A stretch of 64,000 bases of DNA from assembly GCA_017303875.1 (NCBI GenBank), contig JAFLBP010000019.1, forward strand, positions 1 to 64,000, in the 5' to 3' direction. Position numbers and translations under genes: made by a program. The DNA comes from Chitinophagales bacterium. GTDB taxonomy: Bacteria > Bacteroidota > Bacteroidia > Chitinophagales > Saprospiraceae. Of this stretch, positions 43,011-52,293 are shown one piece after another (position 1 is the stretch's first letter; each line of letters begins with the position of its first letter). The notes under the pieces were generated by a model. It was not told the origin of the DNA. It ran no database searches and saw nothing but the letters and a program-made list of their open reading frames with translations.

Positions 43011-44027
43011 ATGCGATTCAAATTCAATGTTTTATACTTCCTGTTTGTCGTGGGTGTCGGGGCTTTGATCCCCTACGCCCGCAAAACCCTCCTGCATCCG
43101 GAAGACTACTACGGTATTGCAGAAAATCAGGTGCGCTCCATCAACCTGCAATATCCTGTTGAAATCCGGCAAATTCATGTAGCCTTGGGCCAGCAGGTCG
43201 ATTCCGGCCAGTTGCTCGCCACCTTGTACCGAACCGACCTGCCGCTAAAAATCAATGAACTGACCTATGAAATCAAGGAGTTGGATGCGCGCAGGTGGAT
43301 TGATGTGCGCCAGCTCAAAGCCGATCTGGAACGTTTGCGCGCGCAGGAACAGGAAATTCGCAGCGAATACACCCTGAAAATCCGCGAACTCGAAGGCGAA
43401 CAAAATATTCAGCAAAGCCTGTTTGCCGAACTCAAAAGCATCGAGCGCCCCAAAAGAGAAACGCCTCAGGCAGCAAACTACACCCGGCAGCTCGAAGACC
43501 TGAAAGCCAGACAAGACCTTGATTTACAGCAGCTTAATTTGTTAATTCAACAAAAAGAGGCGCAAATGCAATCGGCCGAGCAGCCCGTTGAAATCACCAT
43601 TGCCAAGTTGAAAAATGAATTGGAACTGCTCAAAAAACAGGAATCCGAACTGCAATTATTTGCCCCGCAAAGCGGCATCATCGGCCAGCTCGATTTCCAG
43701 ACCGGCGAGAAAGTTTCGGCCTACACGGTAATCCTGAAAATTTATGGCCAGCACCCCAATGTGGTAACAACCTATATTGCCGACGGGCGGCTGGCAGAAA
43801 TCCATATGGGGCAGCAACTCACGGTTGGCTCCATCAATAACCCGGCCTATCAGCTGACCGGCACGGTTGTCGGTCTTGGCACCCGCGTTACGCTGCTGCC
43901 CGAACGCCTGCGCCGCATTCCGGAAATCAAAATCTGGGGCCGGGAAGTACAGCTCCAGATCCCGGCAGAAAATGAATTTTTGCAGGGTGAAAAAGTAAAA
44001 GTAAATGGCCTTTCGGCCGCTTATTAG
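43011..44027 (+). CDS. HlyD-type periplasmic adaptor protein
   Basis: A 338-aa membrane-fusion-type protein. One N-terminal membrane segment (about 5-20) is followed by the first half of a lipoyl/barrel-sandwich domain (YPVEIRQIHVALGQQVDSGQLLATLY), a long coiled coil (about 75-215), the second lipoyl half (LFAPQSGIIGQLDFQTGEKVSAY) and a beta-barrel domain. The lipoyl motif pair is diagnostic of HlyD/AcrA adaptors that bridge an inner membrane component to an outer membrane channel. It lies 5 nt after DUF4956 and 5 nt before a TolC-like gene. No ABC or RND transporter gene accompanies it. Confidence 0.85.
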   Translation: MRFKFNVLYFLFVVGVGALIPYARKTLLHPEDYYGIAENQVRSINLQYPVEIRQIHVALGQQVDSGQLLATLYRTDLPLKINELTYEIKELDARRWIDVRQLKADLERLRAQEQEIRSEYTLKIRELEGEQNIQQSLFAELKSIERPKRETPQAANYTRQLEDLKARQDLDLQQLNLLIQQKEAQMQSAEQPVEITIAKLKNELELLKKQESELQLFAPQSGIIGQLDFQTGEKVSAYTVILKIYGQHPNVVTTYIADGRLAEIHMGQQLTVGSINNPAYQLTGTVVGLGTRVTLLPERLRRIPEIKIWGREVQLQIPAENEFLQGEKVKVNGLSAAY

Positions 44028-44032
44028 TCGAC

Positions 44033-45262
44033 ATGCGTCCAATCATTTTATCGCTCAGCCTGCTGCTTGGTTTCGGGCCAGATGCCGGCGCACAGTTGCG
44101 TCCGGCCGAACTACTGGCCTCTGCCGGACGCGACTACGCCACCCGGTCGGTTGATCAGGAATTGCAGTACCTGAAAACCCATTCATTGGGCCAATCCCCC
44201 ATAAAACGCTTGGAACTTCGCAGCGCCACAGACGAATTTTTACTCATTCAGCAGGAATACGCCCTGCGCATTACGCCCAATAATCCGCTGCTTATCGGCG
44301 CCCAGCAACGCGTCCGGCGCTCCATGATCGCCTTTACTAAAGCCCAACAGCAAAATTACCTGAAAACAGCCCTCGAAGCCCGCTACAAAGTACTGGTGGA
44401 AGCGCATTTCCTGGCAGCCCGACGCCCGCTGCTCGACAGTATGTTGCTCATCCTTGCCGATAAACAGCGGGTACTGGAAACTCAAATCGCCTCCGGACTT
44501 GAAAAAGATGTCGATGGCTACTTCCGCGCCGCAGAAGACGCCTTGAAAATTCAGCAGGAAATTGCCGACATCGAGCGCAAAAGCCTTGAAGTACAAGCTG
44601 AAATCGGGCAACTGAGCGGCAGCAATGCCACCCTGCAACTGCCCGCCGACTGGCCCTCCCCCATCGCGCCATCCCGACCAACAATCCTCCCAACCCCTGA
44701 ACTGATGGAACGCGCCGCCCTGCTTGATTTGCAAAAACGCCGCGAACGTATGGCCATCTTAGACAACCGGCAAATCCTGGATTTTATTCAGGTGCGCTAT
44801 GGCAACCGCGACAAGGAATTTCTGGATGAACGCTTATCCGTAGGCTTCGGCATCAACCTGCCGGTGGTTTTTTCAGGAAGGACAAAACGCCAGACCCTGC
44901 ATGTAGAAACCCTTGAAGCGCAGCGCAAATACCATATTGAAACGGAAATTCAGCGGGAAATCACCGAACGCAAGGCCATACAAACCCGACTTGCCGCCGA
45001 ACAATGGGACAATACCCGGCTTCAATATGCAGCTTTTCAGCAGCGTTTCGGGCAAACACGCCTGTATCAGGCCGGAGCCGACAATCCCCTCACCCTGCTG
45101 CGCATTGCCGAAAGCCGCAACCGGCAAGCCCTGCACCTGCTGGAACTGGAAGCGCGTTACTGGGAAGTATACTTAGAATACCTGTCGTTCAGCGGCGCCC
45201 TGACCCAGGAGCCATTGCGGAACTTTTGCGCCCGCAACTTCGAGACCTTTACGCTGGATTAA
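44033..45262 (+). CDS. TolC-like outer membrane channel protein
   Basis: A 409-aa protein with a short signal peptide (MRPIILSLSLLLGFGPDAGAQ) and mostly helical, coiled-coil-rich sequence in two halves, as in TolC. The two motifs VGFGINLPVVFSGRTKRQ (end of a strand, start of a long helix) and QAGADNPLTLLRIAESRNRQ are at the expected places of the second repeat. The N-terminal repeat is divergent, so this is a distant family member. It closes the CotH-DUF4956-HlyD operon and would be the outer membrane exit of that system. Confidence 0.7.
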   Translation: MRPIILSLSLLLGFGPDAGAQLRPAELLASAGRDYATRSVDQELQYLKTHSLGQSPIKRLELRSATDEFLLIQQEYALRITPNNPLLIGAQQRVRRSMIAFTKAQQQNYLKTALEARYKVLVEAHFLAARRPLLDSMLLILADKQRVLETQIASGLEKDVDGYFRAAEDALKIQQEIADIERKSLEVQAEIGQLSGSNATLQLPADWPSPIAPSRPTILPTPELMERAALLDLQKRRERMAILDNRQILDFIQVRYGNRDKEFLDERLSVGFGINLPVVFSGRTKRQTLHVETLEAQRKYHIETEIQREITERKAIQTRLAAEQWDNTRLQYAAFQQRFGQTRLYQAGADNPLTLLRIAESRNRQALHLLELEARYWEVYLEYLSFSGALTQEPLRNFCARNFETFTLD

Positions 45263-45345
45263 TCGCCTTTTTTACGGTACTTATTATTTTTTTACATCGT
45301 TTTGTAAGTTTTCCCGCCCGCCTGCGAATAACAAGGGTATTCCTT

Positions 45346-45816
45346 ATGGAGCAGCAATTTCTGACATATATAGCAGCGCATCAGGGCCTTTTGTACAAGG
45401 TTTGTCGCTCATACGGGCCGGATCGGGATGCTCAGCGCGACCTCTACCAGGAGATTGTGCTGCAACTCTGGCATGCTTTCCCCCGGTTCGACGGACGGGT
45501 GCGGTGGAGTACCTGGGCTTACCGGATTGCTTTGAATGTGGCCATCACCCAACGCCGGCGCCGGCGTGTGCTCACACTCGAACTTTCGGAACGGCCCGAC
45601 ACGGCAATGCCTGACTCTGCCGGCGCCCACGAATCGCTTGAAGTATTGTATCGCGCCATCGCGCAGCTCAACGACGCCGAAAAAGCGCTGATTCTGCTGC
45701 ATTTAGACGATCTGCCTTACTCGGAAATTGCTGAAATCACCGGCCTGACGGAAAACCACGTGGGGGTAAAACTCTCGCGTATCAAATCCAAACTCAAAAC
45801 TTTGATCCGAACATGA
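45346..45816 (+). CDS. ECF-type RNA polymerase sigma factor
   Basis: A 156-aa sigma-70 family factor. Region 2 is at about 5-75 (LYKVCRSYGPDRDAQRDLYQ, FDGRVRWSTWAYRIALNVA) and region 4 at about 98-150 (LNDAEKALILLHLDDLPYSE, IAEITGLTENHVGVKLSRIK). The ATG at 45346 was chosen because the preceding frame overlaps the TolC-like gene and lacks sigma features. It shares a 4-nt overlap (ATGA) with the following membrane protein gene, which is therefore its likely regulatory partner. A near-match promoter element TAAGTTTT is at 45305-45312. Confidence 0.88.
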   Translation: MEQQFLTYIAAHQGLLYKVCRSYGPDRDAQRDLYQEIVLQLWHAFPRFDGRVRWSTWAYRIALNVAITQRRRRRVLTLELSERPDTAMPDSAGAHESLEVLYRAIAQLNDAEKALILLHLDDLPYSEIAEITGLTENHVGVKLSRIKSKLKTLIRT

Positions 45817-46412
45817 ATACGCCACACGACGACGGTTTCGACCGCCTCAAAGCGCTCTGGCAACAGGACATGCCGGAGTCAGAGGAACTTTTTTTCACCC
45901 GGCAGCAAATTTTAGAACTCATGCAACAACAAACTTCTTCCGCAGTACAACAACTGCGCCGCAACCTCCTGCTCGAAATCAGCACTGCAAGCCTGATGAT
46001 TCTGGGCGCTTACGGACTAACCCGTTACCTCGGCCTGCATTTTCAATGGTACATTTGGGCACTGTTTCTCCTGATTACAATCGCTTACCACAGCTACCTG
46101 TATTTACAGCTGCCTAAAAAAGAGGTACTGATGGAGCACAACCTCTTGCAAACCACCGAACGCCTGCTCCGGCAATTCAAACCCATTGTGGATATGGGAA
46201 AATGGGGGCCATGGGTGCTTGCCTTGGTATTACTCGGCTCCACCGTGCTTTTGACCATGCGCATGGAAACCCTGCAAGCGCGCACCATCGTTGTACTCCT
46301 TGGGGCATTCGCTACCGCAGGCGGCTATTATTCAGCAAAAAATTATATTGAACACCTCTACGGTCAATATTACCGCCAGTTGCAGGAATGTTACGAACAA
46401 CTCAAAGCATGA
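45813..46412 (+). CDS. Four-helix membrane protein paired with the ECF sigma factor
   Basis: A 199-aa protein with an N-terminal soluble part (about 1-48, containing FDRLKALWQQDMPESEELFF) and about four membrane helices in two pairs (around 50-95 and 128-175). No zinc-binding anti-sigma motif (HxxxCxxC) or named domain is seen. The 4-nt overlap with the sigma gene and the cytoplasmic-looking N-terminal helix make an anti-sigma or sensing role plausible, but this is inference. Its 3' end overlaps the convergent gene at 46402 by 11 bp. Confidence 0.75.
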   Translation: MNTPHDDGFDRLKALWQQDMPESEELFFTRQQILELMQQQTSSAVQQLRRNLLLEISTASLMILGAYGLTRYLGLHFQWYIWALFLLITIAYHSYLYLQLPKKEVLMEHNLLQTTERLLRQFKPIVDMGKWGPWVLALVLLGSTVLLTMRMETLQARTIVVLLGAFATAGGYYSAKNYIEHLYGQYYRQLQECYEQLKA

Positions 46413-47097
46413 GTTGTTCCCGTTCGTAAATTTTTAAGGTCTCGGCGCCGCGCATGACCGTCCACATGCCGAAGCACAAAACAATATGCCCGATGTCGAA
46501 GTAGGTAAACCAGCGGCAAAAAGAAAAATGCAGAAGGTGAAAGCTCACCGCGACGACCGCAATACCAATATTCGCCAATAAAAACAGGCTGCCGCGATCG
46601 CGCTTTTTTATCCAGACGAACAGTTCCATCCCCCCCGTAACAAGCAACAAGCTGACAACAGCATGGGCTTCCACGACGTGAAAATTAAGCGTCTGGAATA
46701 AAATCACTGCAAACACAACAAAGTTGAGCGTATTCCACCACAGAAAAAACCTGCTCCAAAAGGGTCTGAGCATGGGGCGGGCATGCAAAATGGCTGCCCG
46801 CTCTAATGCCGCCACACTTGCTAAACTAAGCATCCAGGAGGGCAGTTTCCAGGCAAAATCCAGGGCATACAAAAATGCATGGCCGATGAAGGCGCCCGTG
46901 AGGGTGGAAAACATCATGAGCAGCAAAAAGGCCCGAATAAAACGGACTACCCTGCTGTCAACTGTTGTGCGGGCAATACGGCGCACGGCGTACAAGCAAA
47001 CCGCACCGATCATCAAGCCGGTAAGGGCGATTATCGGCTCGGAAATGCGAATTTGCCCGAGCCAAATATCCGGCTGTATGGTAAGCGGGAAAATCAT
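46402..47097 (-). CDS. Multi-pass membrane protein of unknown function
   Basis: A 231-aa protein with about six or seven hydrophobic helices (for example ALTGLMIGAVCLYAV, FVVFAVILFQTLNF, AVVSLLLVTGGMELFVW) and His residues spaced within helices (GHAFLYAL, FHVVEAHAVV, FHLLHFSF). I do not recognise the family. The ATG lies only a few bases after an ATCTTTG sequence (47102-47109) that is one base off the promoter consensus, which would make the transcript nearly leaderless. It is divergent from the DUF4386 gene, with the first 7-nt repeat array between them. Confidence 0.7.
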   Translation of the reverse strand: MIFPLTIQPDIWLGQIRISEPIIALTGLMIGAVCLYAVRRIARTTVDSRVVRFIRAFLLLMMFSTLTGAFIGHAFLYALDFAWKLPSWMLSLASVAALERAAILHARPMLRPFWSRFFLWWNTLNFVVFAVILFQTLNFHVVEAHAVVSLLLVTGGMELFVWIKKRDRGSLFLLANIGIAVVAVSFHLLHFSFCRWFTYFDIGHIVLCFGMWTVMRGAETLKIYEREQLML

Positions 47098-47117
47098 CGG
47101 GCAAAGATCGTTTTTTT

Positions 47118-47222
47118 AACGATGAACGATGAATGATGAACGATGAATCTTAACGATGAACGATGAATCTTAACGATGAACGATGAGCGATGAACGATGA
47201 ATTATAGCGATGAGCGATGAGT
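47118..47222. repeat. 7-bp repeat array (AACGATG units)
   Basis: About a dozen copies of AACGATG, with variants AATGATG and AGCGATG and interruptions AATCTT and AATTATAGC, lie in the divergent gap between 47097 and 47397. The reverse complement of the same unit forms a second array at 48204-48258, so the two arrays flank the DUF4386 gene in inverted orientation. From 47223 to 47396 I see nothing else of note. Confidence 0.85.
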
Positions 47223-47396
47223 GCTGGAAAAGGTGTGGCAGCAAGCAGGCGATTTGGAAGCGGTTTTAGAAGCATGCAATCGGCTTTGAAATGAGAAGTG
47301 TTTGTCTGGAAATACAGGAACATGGAAGCAAAAAATTATATATTTGCGTTCGGAGACAATTATGCAACAGTACAGCAAACACAAAAATACATTTCA

Positions 47397-48083
47397 ATGG
47401 AACATCAGAAATTAGTGAAGACGGCCCGGCTAACCGGCGTTTGGTATTTGCTGCTGGCAATTTCCGGCGTTTTGGGCTTCCTGATCTTTCATCCGCAGAT
47501 TTTTGTCTCGAATGACCCGCAAAAAACGCTGTCCAATTTATCAGCCCTGGAATCTACGGCAAGAATAAGGCTGTTGTTGGAGTTGCTCATCATTGCATCG
47601 CAGGCGCTCGCGGCAGTCTGGTTTTACAAGCTGTTCAAAAACCTCATGTCCTGGGCCGCTTTGGCAATTTTTGGCTGGGGACTCATGAACGCCGCAGCGA
47701 TTATGGTAAGCGCCATTTCAATGCATACGGCCATTGAAATCGCCACTGCTGCCACTCCCGCCGCTGAAGAAAAAGTACTTATTATTCAATTATTGAGTGG
47801 CATCAGTGCCAATGCGTGGTCGGTTGGCGGATTATTCTTCGGCCTTTGGCTTATTCCGATGGGCTATATTGTGATCCAGTCCAAATGTATGCCCGCGTGG
47901 TTGGGCTGGACACTGATTATCGGCGCAGCAGGGTACATCCTGAGTACCTTCATCAGCAGCCTTGGTTTCTCGCACACATACCTGGGCCTGCTGACTGTAC
48001 CCGCCACCATAGGAGAGTTTTGGATGATTGGCTACCTGTTGATTTTTGGAATACGGCCGGTGGGTGTAGTTCAATCGGAGTAA
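47397..48083 (+). CDS. DUF4386 membrane protein
   Basis: A 228-aa protein with about six membrane helices. KTARLTGVWYLLLAISGVLG at the start and SGISANAWSVGGLFFGLWLI, MGYIVIQSKCMPAWLGWTLI later are typical of DUF4386, a family of unknown function. The ATG at 47397 (MEHQKLVKTARL) matches family starts; a 33-codon open extension upstream is discounted. The gene is flanked on both sides by 7-bp repeat arrays in inverted orientation, which could mean it arrived or moved as a unit, but no transposase is present. Confidence 0.8.
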   Translation: MEHQKLVKTARLTGVWYLLLAISGVLGFLIFHPQIFVSNDPQKTLSNLSALESTARIRLLLELLIIASQALAAVWFYKLFKNLMSWAALAIFGWGLMNAAAIMVSAISMHTAIEIATAATPAAEEKVLIIQLLSGISANAWSVGGLFFGLWLIPMGYIVIQSKCMPAWLGWTLIIGAAGYILSTFISSLGFSHTYLGLLTVPATIGEFWMIGYLLIFGIRPVGVVQSE

Positions 48084-48203
48084 GCCAAAAGCTCCTTGTT
48101 TGATTTGAACAGTACCCTCCACCCCACCCCACACAAAACACAGCCCGCCCAACATACTTTCCAAGGATTTTTTCCGTTCTTTGCATCCGGAACGTCAAAC
48201 GAG

Positions 48204-48258
48204 CATTCATCGTTCATCATTCATCGTTCATCGTTAAAAACATTCATCGTTCATCGTT
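48204..48258. repeat. 7-bp repeat array, inverted copy (CATCGTT units)
   Basis: CATCGTT and CATCATT units repeat about seven times, split by AAAAA. This is the reverse complement of the array at 47118-47222. The rest of the gap from 48084 to 48391 has no supported gene. Confidence 0.85.
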
Positions 48259-48391
48259 CCCATAATAATCCTCAAGCTGGTTTTCTGAGCTTATTTGATC
48301 CTCCCGATCTCGGAGAAGTACACCTTATTCTATTTGTCCTTTCGTTTTGAGCGGTCGCAACAGCGCGACCTCCAAACACCGAATCATAACT

Positions 48392-51300
48392 ATGCAGCAA
48401 CCACTACACCAGCTTCGCCCGTTTTTGCTCCTGCTCGCGGGCCTGTTTTTTTCCATTCAACTCTCCGCGCAAAGCGCAGAAATCTGTGACAATGGCCGCG
48501 ACGACGACGGCGACGGCCTGATCGACTGCTTCGACCCGGATTGCACCTGCACGGGCGCATGCGACAGCTTCTACTACACCACCTGCAACGCCGACTGCTA
48601 CTACGTGGCGCCCTGTGACCAGATCCAACTCGGCGTACAATGGCAAGGCCAGGCCGAAACCGGCACCTACTCCACCCTCGTGGCCGGCGATATGGACGCC
48701 GACGGTATCCCCGACATCGTGACCTACCGCGTGGAAGCAGCCGAAATCTATATCATCGACGGCGCTACCGGCGCCACCAAAGTGCAAATTACCGGCCCCA
48801 CCATCTACCCCGGCGGCACCTCACCGGCTATCGCCGACCTCGACCACGACGGCTTTGGCGAACTGGTACTTATCGGCGCCGACCGCATCCTGCGCTGCTG
48901 GAACCACGACGGCAGCCTGCTCTATGAAAGCACCGTGCCCGTAGGATACGACCAGCGCTACCGTTTCTCTTCTCCCAATATTGCCGACTTCGACCACAAC
49001 GGCTGGGCGGAAGTAAATGTCGGCAACCAGGTCTTTAATGGTCAAACCGGCGCACTGCTCGCCTCCGGCGGCGCCAGCCTCTCGGCAGGCGAACACCCCG
49101 CGCGCCGCAACAACGGCTTCTCGTTTAATGCACCCGTAGCCATTGACGCCCTCCCCGACAACTTTTGTCCCGACTGCCAGGGCCTCGAAATTGTTGCCGG
49201 CAATCAGGTGCTCTCCGTCAACCTCAATACAGGTGCGGTCAATGTCGTCGTGCAGGCGCCCATCGGCTATTCCGACGGCTTTACCAGCGTTGCCGATATT
49301 GATCGCGATGGCGACCTTGACGCGGTTGTACAAGGTCGGCGCTTCGGCTGGAACACCGTTTACTGTTGGGATATTCAAACCTCCACGGTGCTGCGTTCCT
49401 TTGCCCTGCTGAACAATTATGGCGAAGGCGCCTCCCGTGTCAATGTCGCCGACCTGAATGGCGACGGCAATCTGGAAGTCAGCTTTGTCAGCTACCCGCG
49501 CTTATACGCCCTGCGCAACAACTTCTCTATCATGTGGTTGCGCAATACCAACGATTATTCGGCAGTGACTTCCTCCAGCGTGTTCGATTTTTGTGGCGAC
49601 GGCTCAGCGGATGTAATTTACCGTGGAGAAACCCACCTTCAGGTGATTGAAGGCGCAACCGGCAACATCAAATGGGAAGATGACTGTATTTCCGCCACCC
49701 ATATTGAATGCCCGCTCGTTTTGGACGTAGATGCCGACGGGCAAACGGAAATTGTCATTGAATGCGGCTCCGACCCCAACAGCAATGCCCTCGGCACTGT
49801 GGTAGCCTATGAAGCCATCGGCCTGCCCGGTATCGCTTCCCGTAAAGTGTGGAATCAGCACGCTTATTTCAATACCAATATCAATGAAGACCTGAGTGTG
49901 CCGCAGTACCAGCAAAACCCCAATATTGTGGGCGATACGCTGCGGATGAACACCTTTATGAACCAGTTTTTTAACCCCACTTTCCCAACACCCGATGGCG
50001 CACTATCCCTGAACAACATCAGCTGCACGGGGGATTCGCTTCAATTAAGCTTCACCCTTTGTAATCCCGGCGACCAGCTTCTGCCCGCCCTGATGCCCAT
50101 TTCGGTGTATCGCGGTAACCCGCAGGCCGCCGGTGCGCAATGGATAGCAGCCCGTCCGCTTGGTTTCGATTTGCAGCGCGACAGCTGCCGCAGCTTCAGC
50201 TTCCGTATTCCGAGGCTTGCCAACGACTCCCTTTTTGTAGTTTTGAACGATGACAACTCCATCACGACACCTTACAGCCTGACCCAGGATTTCCCCGTCA
50301 CGGCTTTTGGCGAATGCGATTTTGTCAATAATATGGTCGGGTTTTACTACGATTACAACCCGGCAATTGTAGCGCTCGGCCAGGACACGGCCATCTGCGA
50401 CAACGGTACCCTTCCCCTCAGCGCCGCGGGCAATCAACTGGTATCCTGGCTTTGGCAAAACGGCAGCACACAGGCAACGTTTACCGCACCGGGAGCAGGG
50501 CAATACAGCGTGACGGCCACCGATGTATGTGGCAATACACAAACAGACAATATCACCATCTCCATTGATACCGCTACCATTGTGCGGCTGGGCGCAGATC
50601 GGGTTATTTGCCAGGGCGAAACCGTCAACCTCGGCGAAAGCGGCTTTGATTTTTACGGTTGGACGCCCGGCAACGCCGTCGATTGCCAGAGTTGCCCCAG
50701 CGTTAAGGCCGGGCCGGGCATTTCCGGCTACGTCGTCCTGCAGGCGGGTTTCAACAATGGCTGTCTGAGCCGCGACTCCGTATTTATTGCCGTCAATGAT
50801 ACCTTCAATATTTTTGTAGATACCACCATTTGTTACGGCCGGCAGGTAGAATGGAATGGTTTGTTTATCAACACCGACGAAGCGGCAACGGTATTGCTCA
50901 GTTCGCAATTTGGCTGCGACTCTACCGTCACCATGCGCGTTAAAGGCAGCAGCGTGGGTACTTTTAATGTAACTTTGGACACTTCCGTTTGCGTCAACCG
51001 CGTGCTGCCCTACAACGGTTTTGAACTACAACCCAACGACAACAAAGTTTTCCTGCTTACCGCCTCAACAGGCTGCGACTCGACGGTGCTCGTGCGCGTG
51101 AGTCCGCGCGATACCTTTGCCACCGCCGAAACCCAAACCCTTTGTGCCGGCCAAACCGCCTTTATTTTCGGAAATCCCGTTACCGTTTCGGGCATTTACA
51201 GCAGGACCTTTACCGCCCGCAACGGCTGCGACTCCGTACATACGGTTGCCTTAGACATTTTAGACCCGATTTTAATAGAAATTGACGCCACACCCTCTTG

Positions 51301-52261
51301 TTTTAATGAAAACACAGGCGTTTTACAGGCAAATGCTACGGGCAATTTCCCGCCGTTTACCTATAATTGGTCGCCTGCACCAGCCAACAGCGGGCCGGAA
51401 CAAAAAGACCTGCCGCCCGGCGTGTACAGCCTGACGGTCAGCGACGGCAACGATTGCACCCAAACCGCCAATGTGCCCCTGGGCACTTATCCGGCGATTG
51501 ATTTTACCCTGACAATAGATTCGGTGCGCTGCTACGATCAGAGCAATGGCGCCATTAATATTGCCACCAACGACAGCACTTTGGCCTTCAGCCTGAACGG
51601 CCAAACCTTCCAACTGGCCAGAAAATACGAAAACCTGCGCTCCGGGCAGTACATCCTGTACGCTGAAGACGTGTACGGTTGTGAAGACAGTCGGGAGCTT
51701 TTTGTGCCACAACCGCCGGAACTATTGCTCACCCTGCCTCAGGATACCGTTATTAACCTGGGAGATTCCATTCCATTTATCGTGCAACACACCGCCTTGG
51801 GCACTCTGCGTTATTTGTGGTCGGATACTACCTGGCTGGCTTGTGTAGACTGCGCCGAAAACGGCATAAAGCCCCTGGCAACCCAGCGTTTCAGGTTGCG
51901 GGTAGTGGATAATAATGGTTGTTATGCCGACGACGACTGGTACATTGAAGTGCAGCGCAACATTCAGGTGTATGTACCCAATATTTTCAAACCCGGTGCA
52001 GGAGACAGCGATCAGAACAGCCGTTGGTCGCCCGGCTTCGGTGTTTCGGTGGAAAAAGTAAACCTCTTGCAGGTGTACGACCGCTGGGGCACCCTGATGC
52101 ATGAAGTGCGCAATACCGCGCCTGGCGATACTGCGCTGGAGTGGGACGGCCGCCACAGGAGCAAATACGCCGCGCCCGGCGTGTACGTTTGGCGCATGGA
52201 AGTAACGCTTGTTGATGGCGCCGTTGAAAAATATTCCGGCACTGTGACGGTGATTCGCTAA
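48392..52261 (+). CDS. Large T9SS type B exported protein (gliding-motility-associated C-terminal domain)
   Basis: A 1289-aa surface or secreted protein. The signal peptide is about 1-27 (LAGLFFSIQLSAQ). A metal-binding-like segment NGRDDDGDGLIDCFDPDC follows, then FG-GAP/VCBS-type repeats with Asp-rich loops (AGDMDADGIPDIV, IADLDHDGFGELV, VADIDRDGDLDAVV, VADLNGDGNLEV; about 95-470) that suggest an integrin-like beta-propeller binding calcium. The middle (about 650-1190) holds Ig-like or PKD/SprB-type repeats with paired Cys. The last 90 residues match the T9SS type B sorting domain (VYVPNIFKPG, VSVEKVNLLQVYDRWGTLMH, APGVYVWRMEV). An adhesin-like role is likely. The ATG at 48392 starts the signal peptide; 15 codons upstream are discounted. 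Confidence 0.87.
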   Translation: MQQPLHQLRPFLLLLAGLFFSIQLSAQSAEICDNGRDDDGDGLIDCFDPDCTCTGACDSFYYTTCNADCYYVAPCDQIQLGVQWQGQAETGTYSTLVAGDMDADGIPDIVTYRVEAAEIYIIDGATGATKVQITGPTIYPGGTSPAIADLDHDGFGELVLIGADRILRCWNHDGSLLYESTVPVGYDQRYRFSSPNIADFDHNGWAEVNVGNQVFNGQTGALLASGGASLSAGEHPARRNNGFSFNAPVAIDALPDNFCPDCQGLEIVAGNQVLSVNLNTGAVNVVVQAPIGYSDGFTSVADIDRDGDLDAVVQGRRFGWNTVYCWDIQTSTVLRSFALLNNYGEGASRVNVADLNGDGNLEVSFVSYPRLYALRNNFSIMWLRNTNDYSAVTSSSVFDFCGDGSADVIYRGETHLQVIEGATGNIKWEDDCISATHIECPLVLDVDADGQTEIVIECGSDPNSNALGTVVAYEAIGLPGIASRKVWNQHAYFNTNINEDLSVPQYQQNPNIVGDTLRMNTFMNQFFNPTFPTPDGALSLNNISCTGDSLQLSFTLCNPGDQLLPALMPISVYRGNPQAAGAQWIAARPLGFDLQRDSCRSFSFRIPRLANDSLFVVLNDDNSITTPYSLTQDFPVTAFGECDFVNNMVGFYYDYNPAIVALGQDTAICDNGTLPLSAAGNQLVSWLWQNGSTQATFTAPGAGQYSVTATDVCGNTQTDNITISIDTATIVRLGADRVICQGETVNLGESGFDFYGWTPGNAVDCQSCPSVKAGPGISGYVVLQAGFNNGCLSRDSVFIAVNDTFNIFVDTTICYGRQVEWNGLFINTDEAATVLLSSQFGCDSTVTMRVKGSSVGTFNVTLDTSVCVNRVLPYNGFELQPNDNKVFLLTASTGCDSTVLVRVSPRDTFATAETQTLCAGQTAFIFGNPVTVSGIYSRTFTARNGCDSVHTVALDILDPILIEIDATPSCFNENTGVLQANATGNFPPFTYNWSPAPANSGPEQKDLPPGVYSLTVSDGNDCTQTANVPLGTYPAIDFTLTIDSVRCYDQSNGAINIATNDSTLAFSLNGQTFQLARKYENLRSGQYILYAEDVYGCEDSRELFVPQPPELLLTLPQDTVINLGDSIPFIVQHTALGTLRYLWSDTTWLACVDCAENGIKPLATQRFRLRVVDNNGCYADDDWYIEVQRNIQVYVPNIFKPGAGDSDQNSRWSPGFGVSVEKVNLLQVYDRWGTLMHEVRNTAPGDTALEWDGRHRSKYAAPGVYVWRMEVTLVDGAVEKYSGTVTVIR

Positions 52262-52293
52262 GTCGGCGTAACTTCGCGGCAAACAGCAAAGAC

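Noticed and set aside
45004..45345. Upstream extension of the sigma factor
   Set aside because: The frame overlaps the end of the TolC-like gene and encodes no sigma region. The ATG at 45346 gives a normal ECF length.
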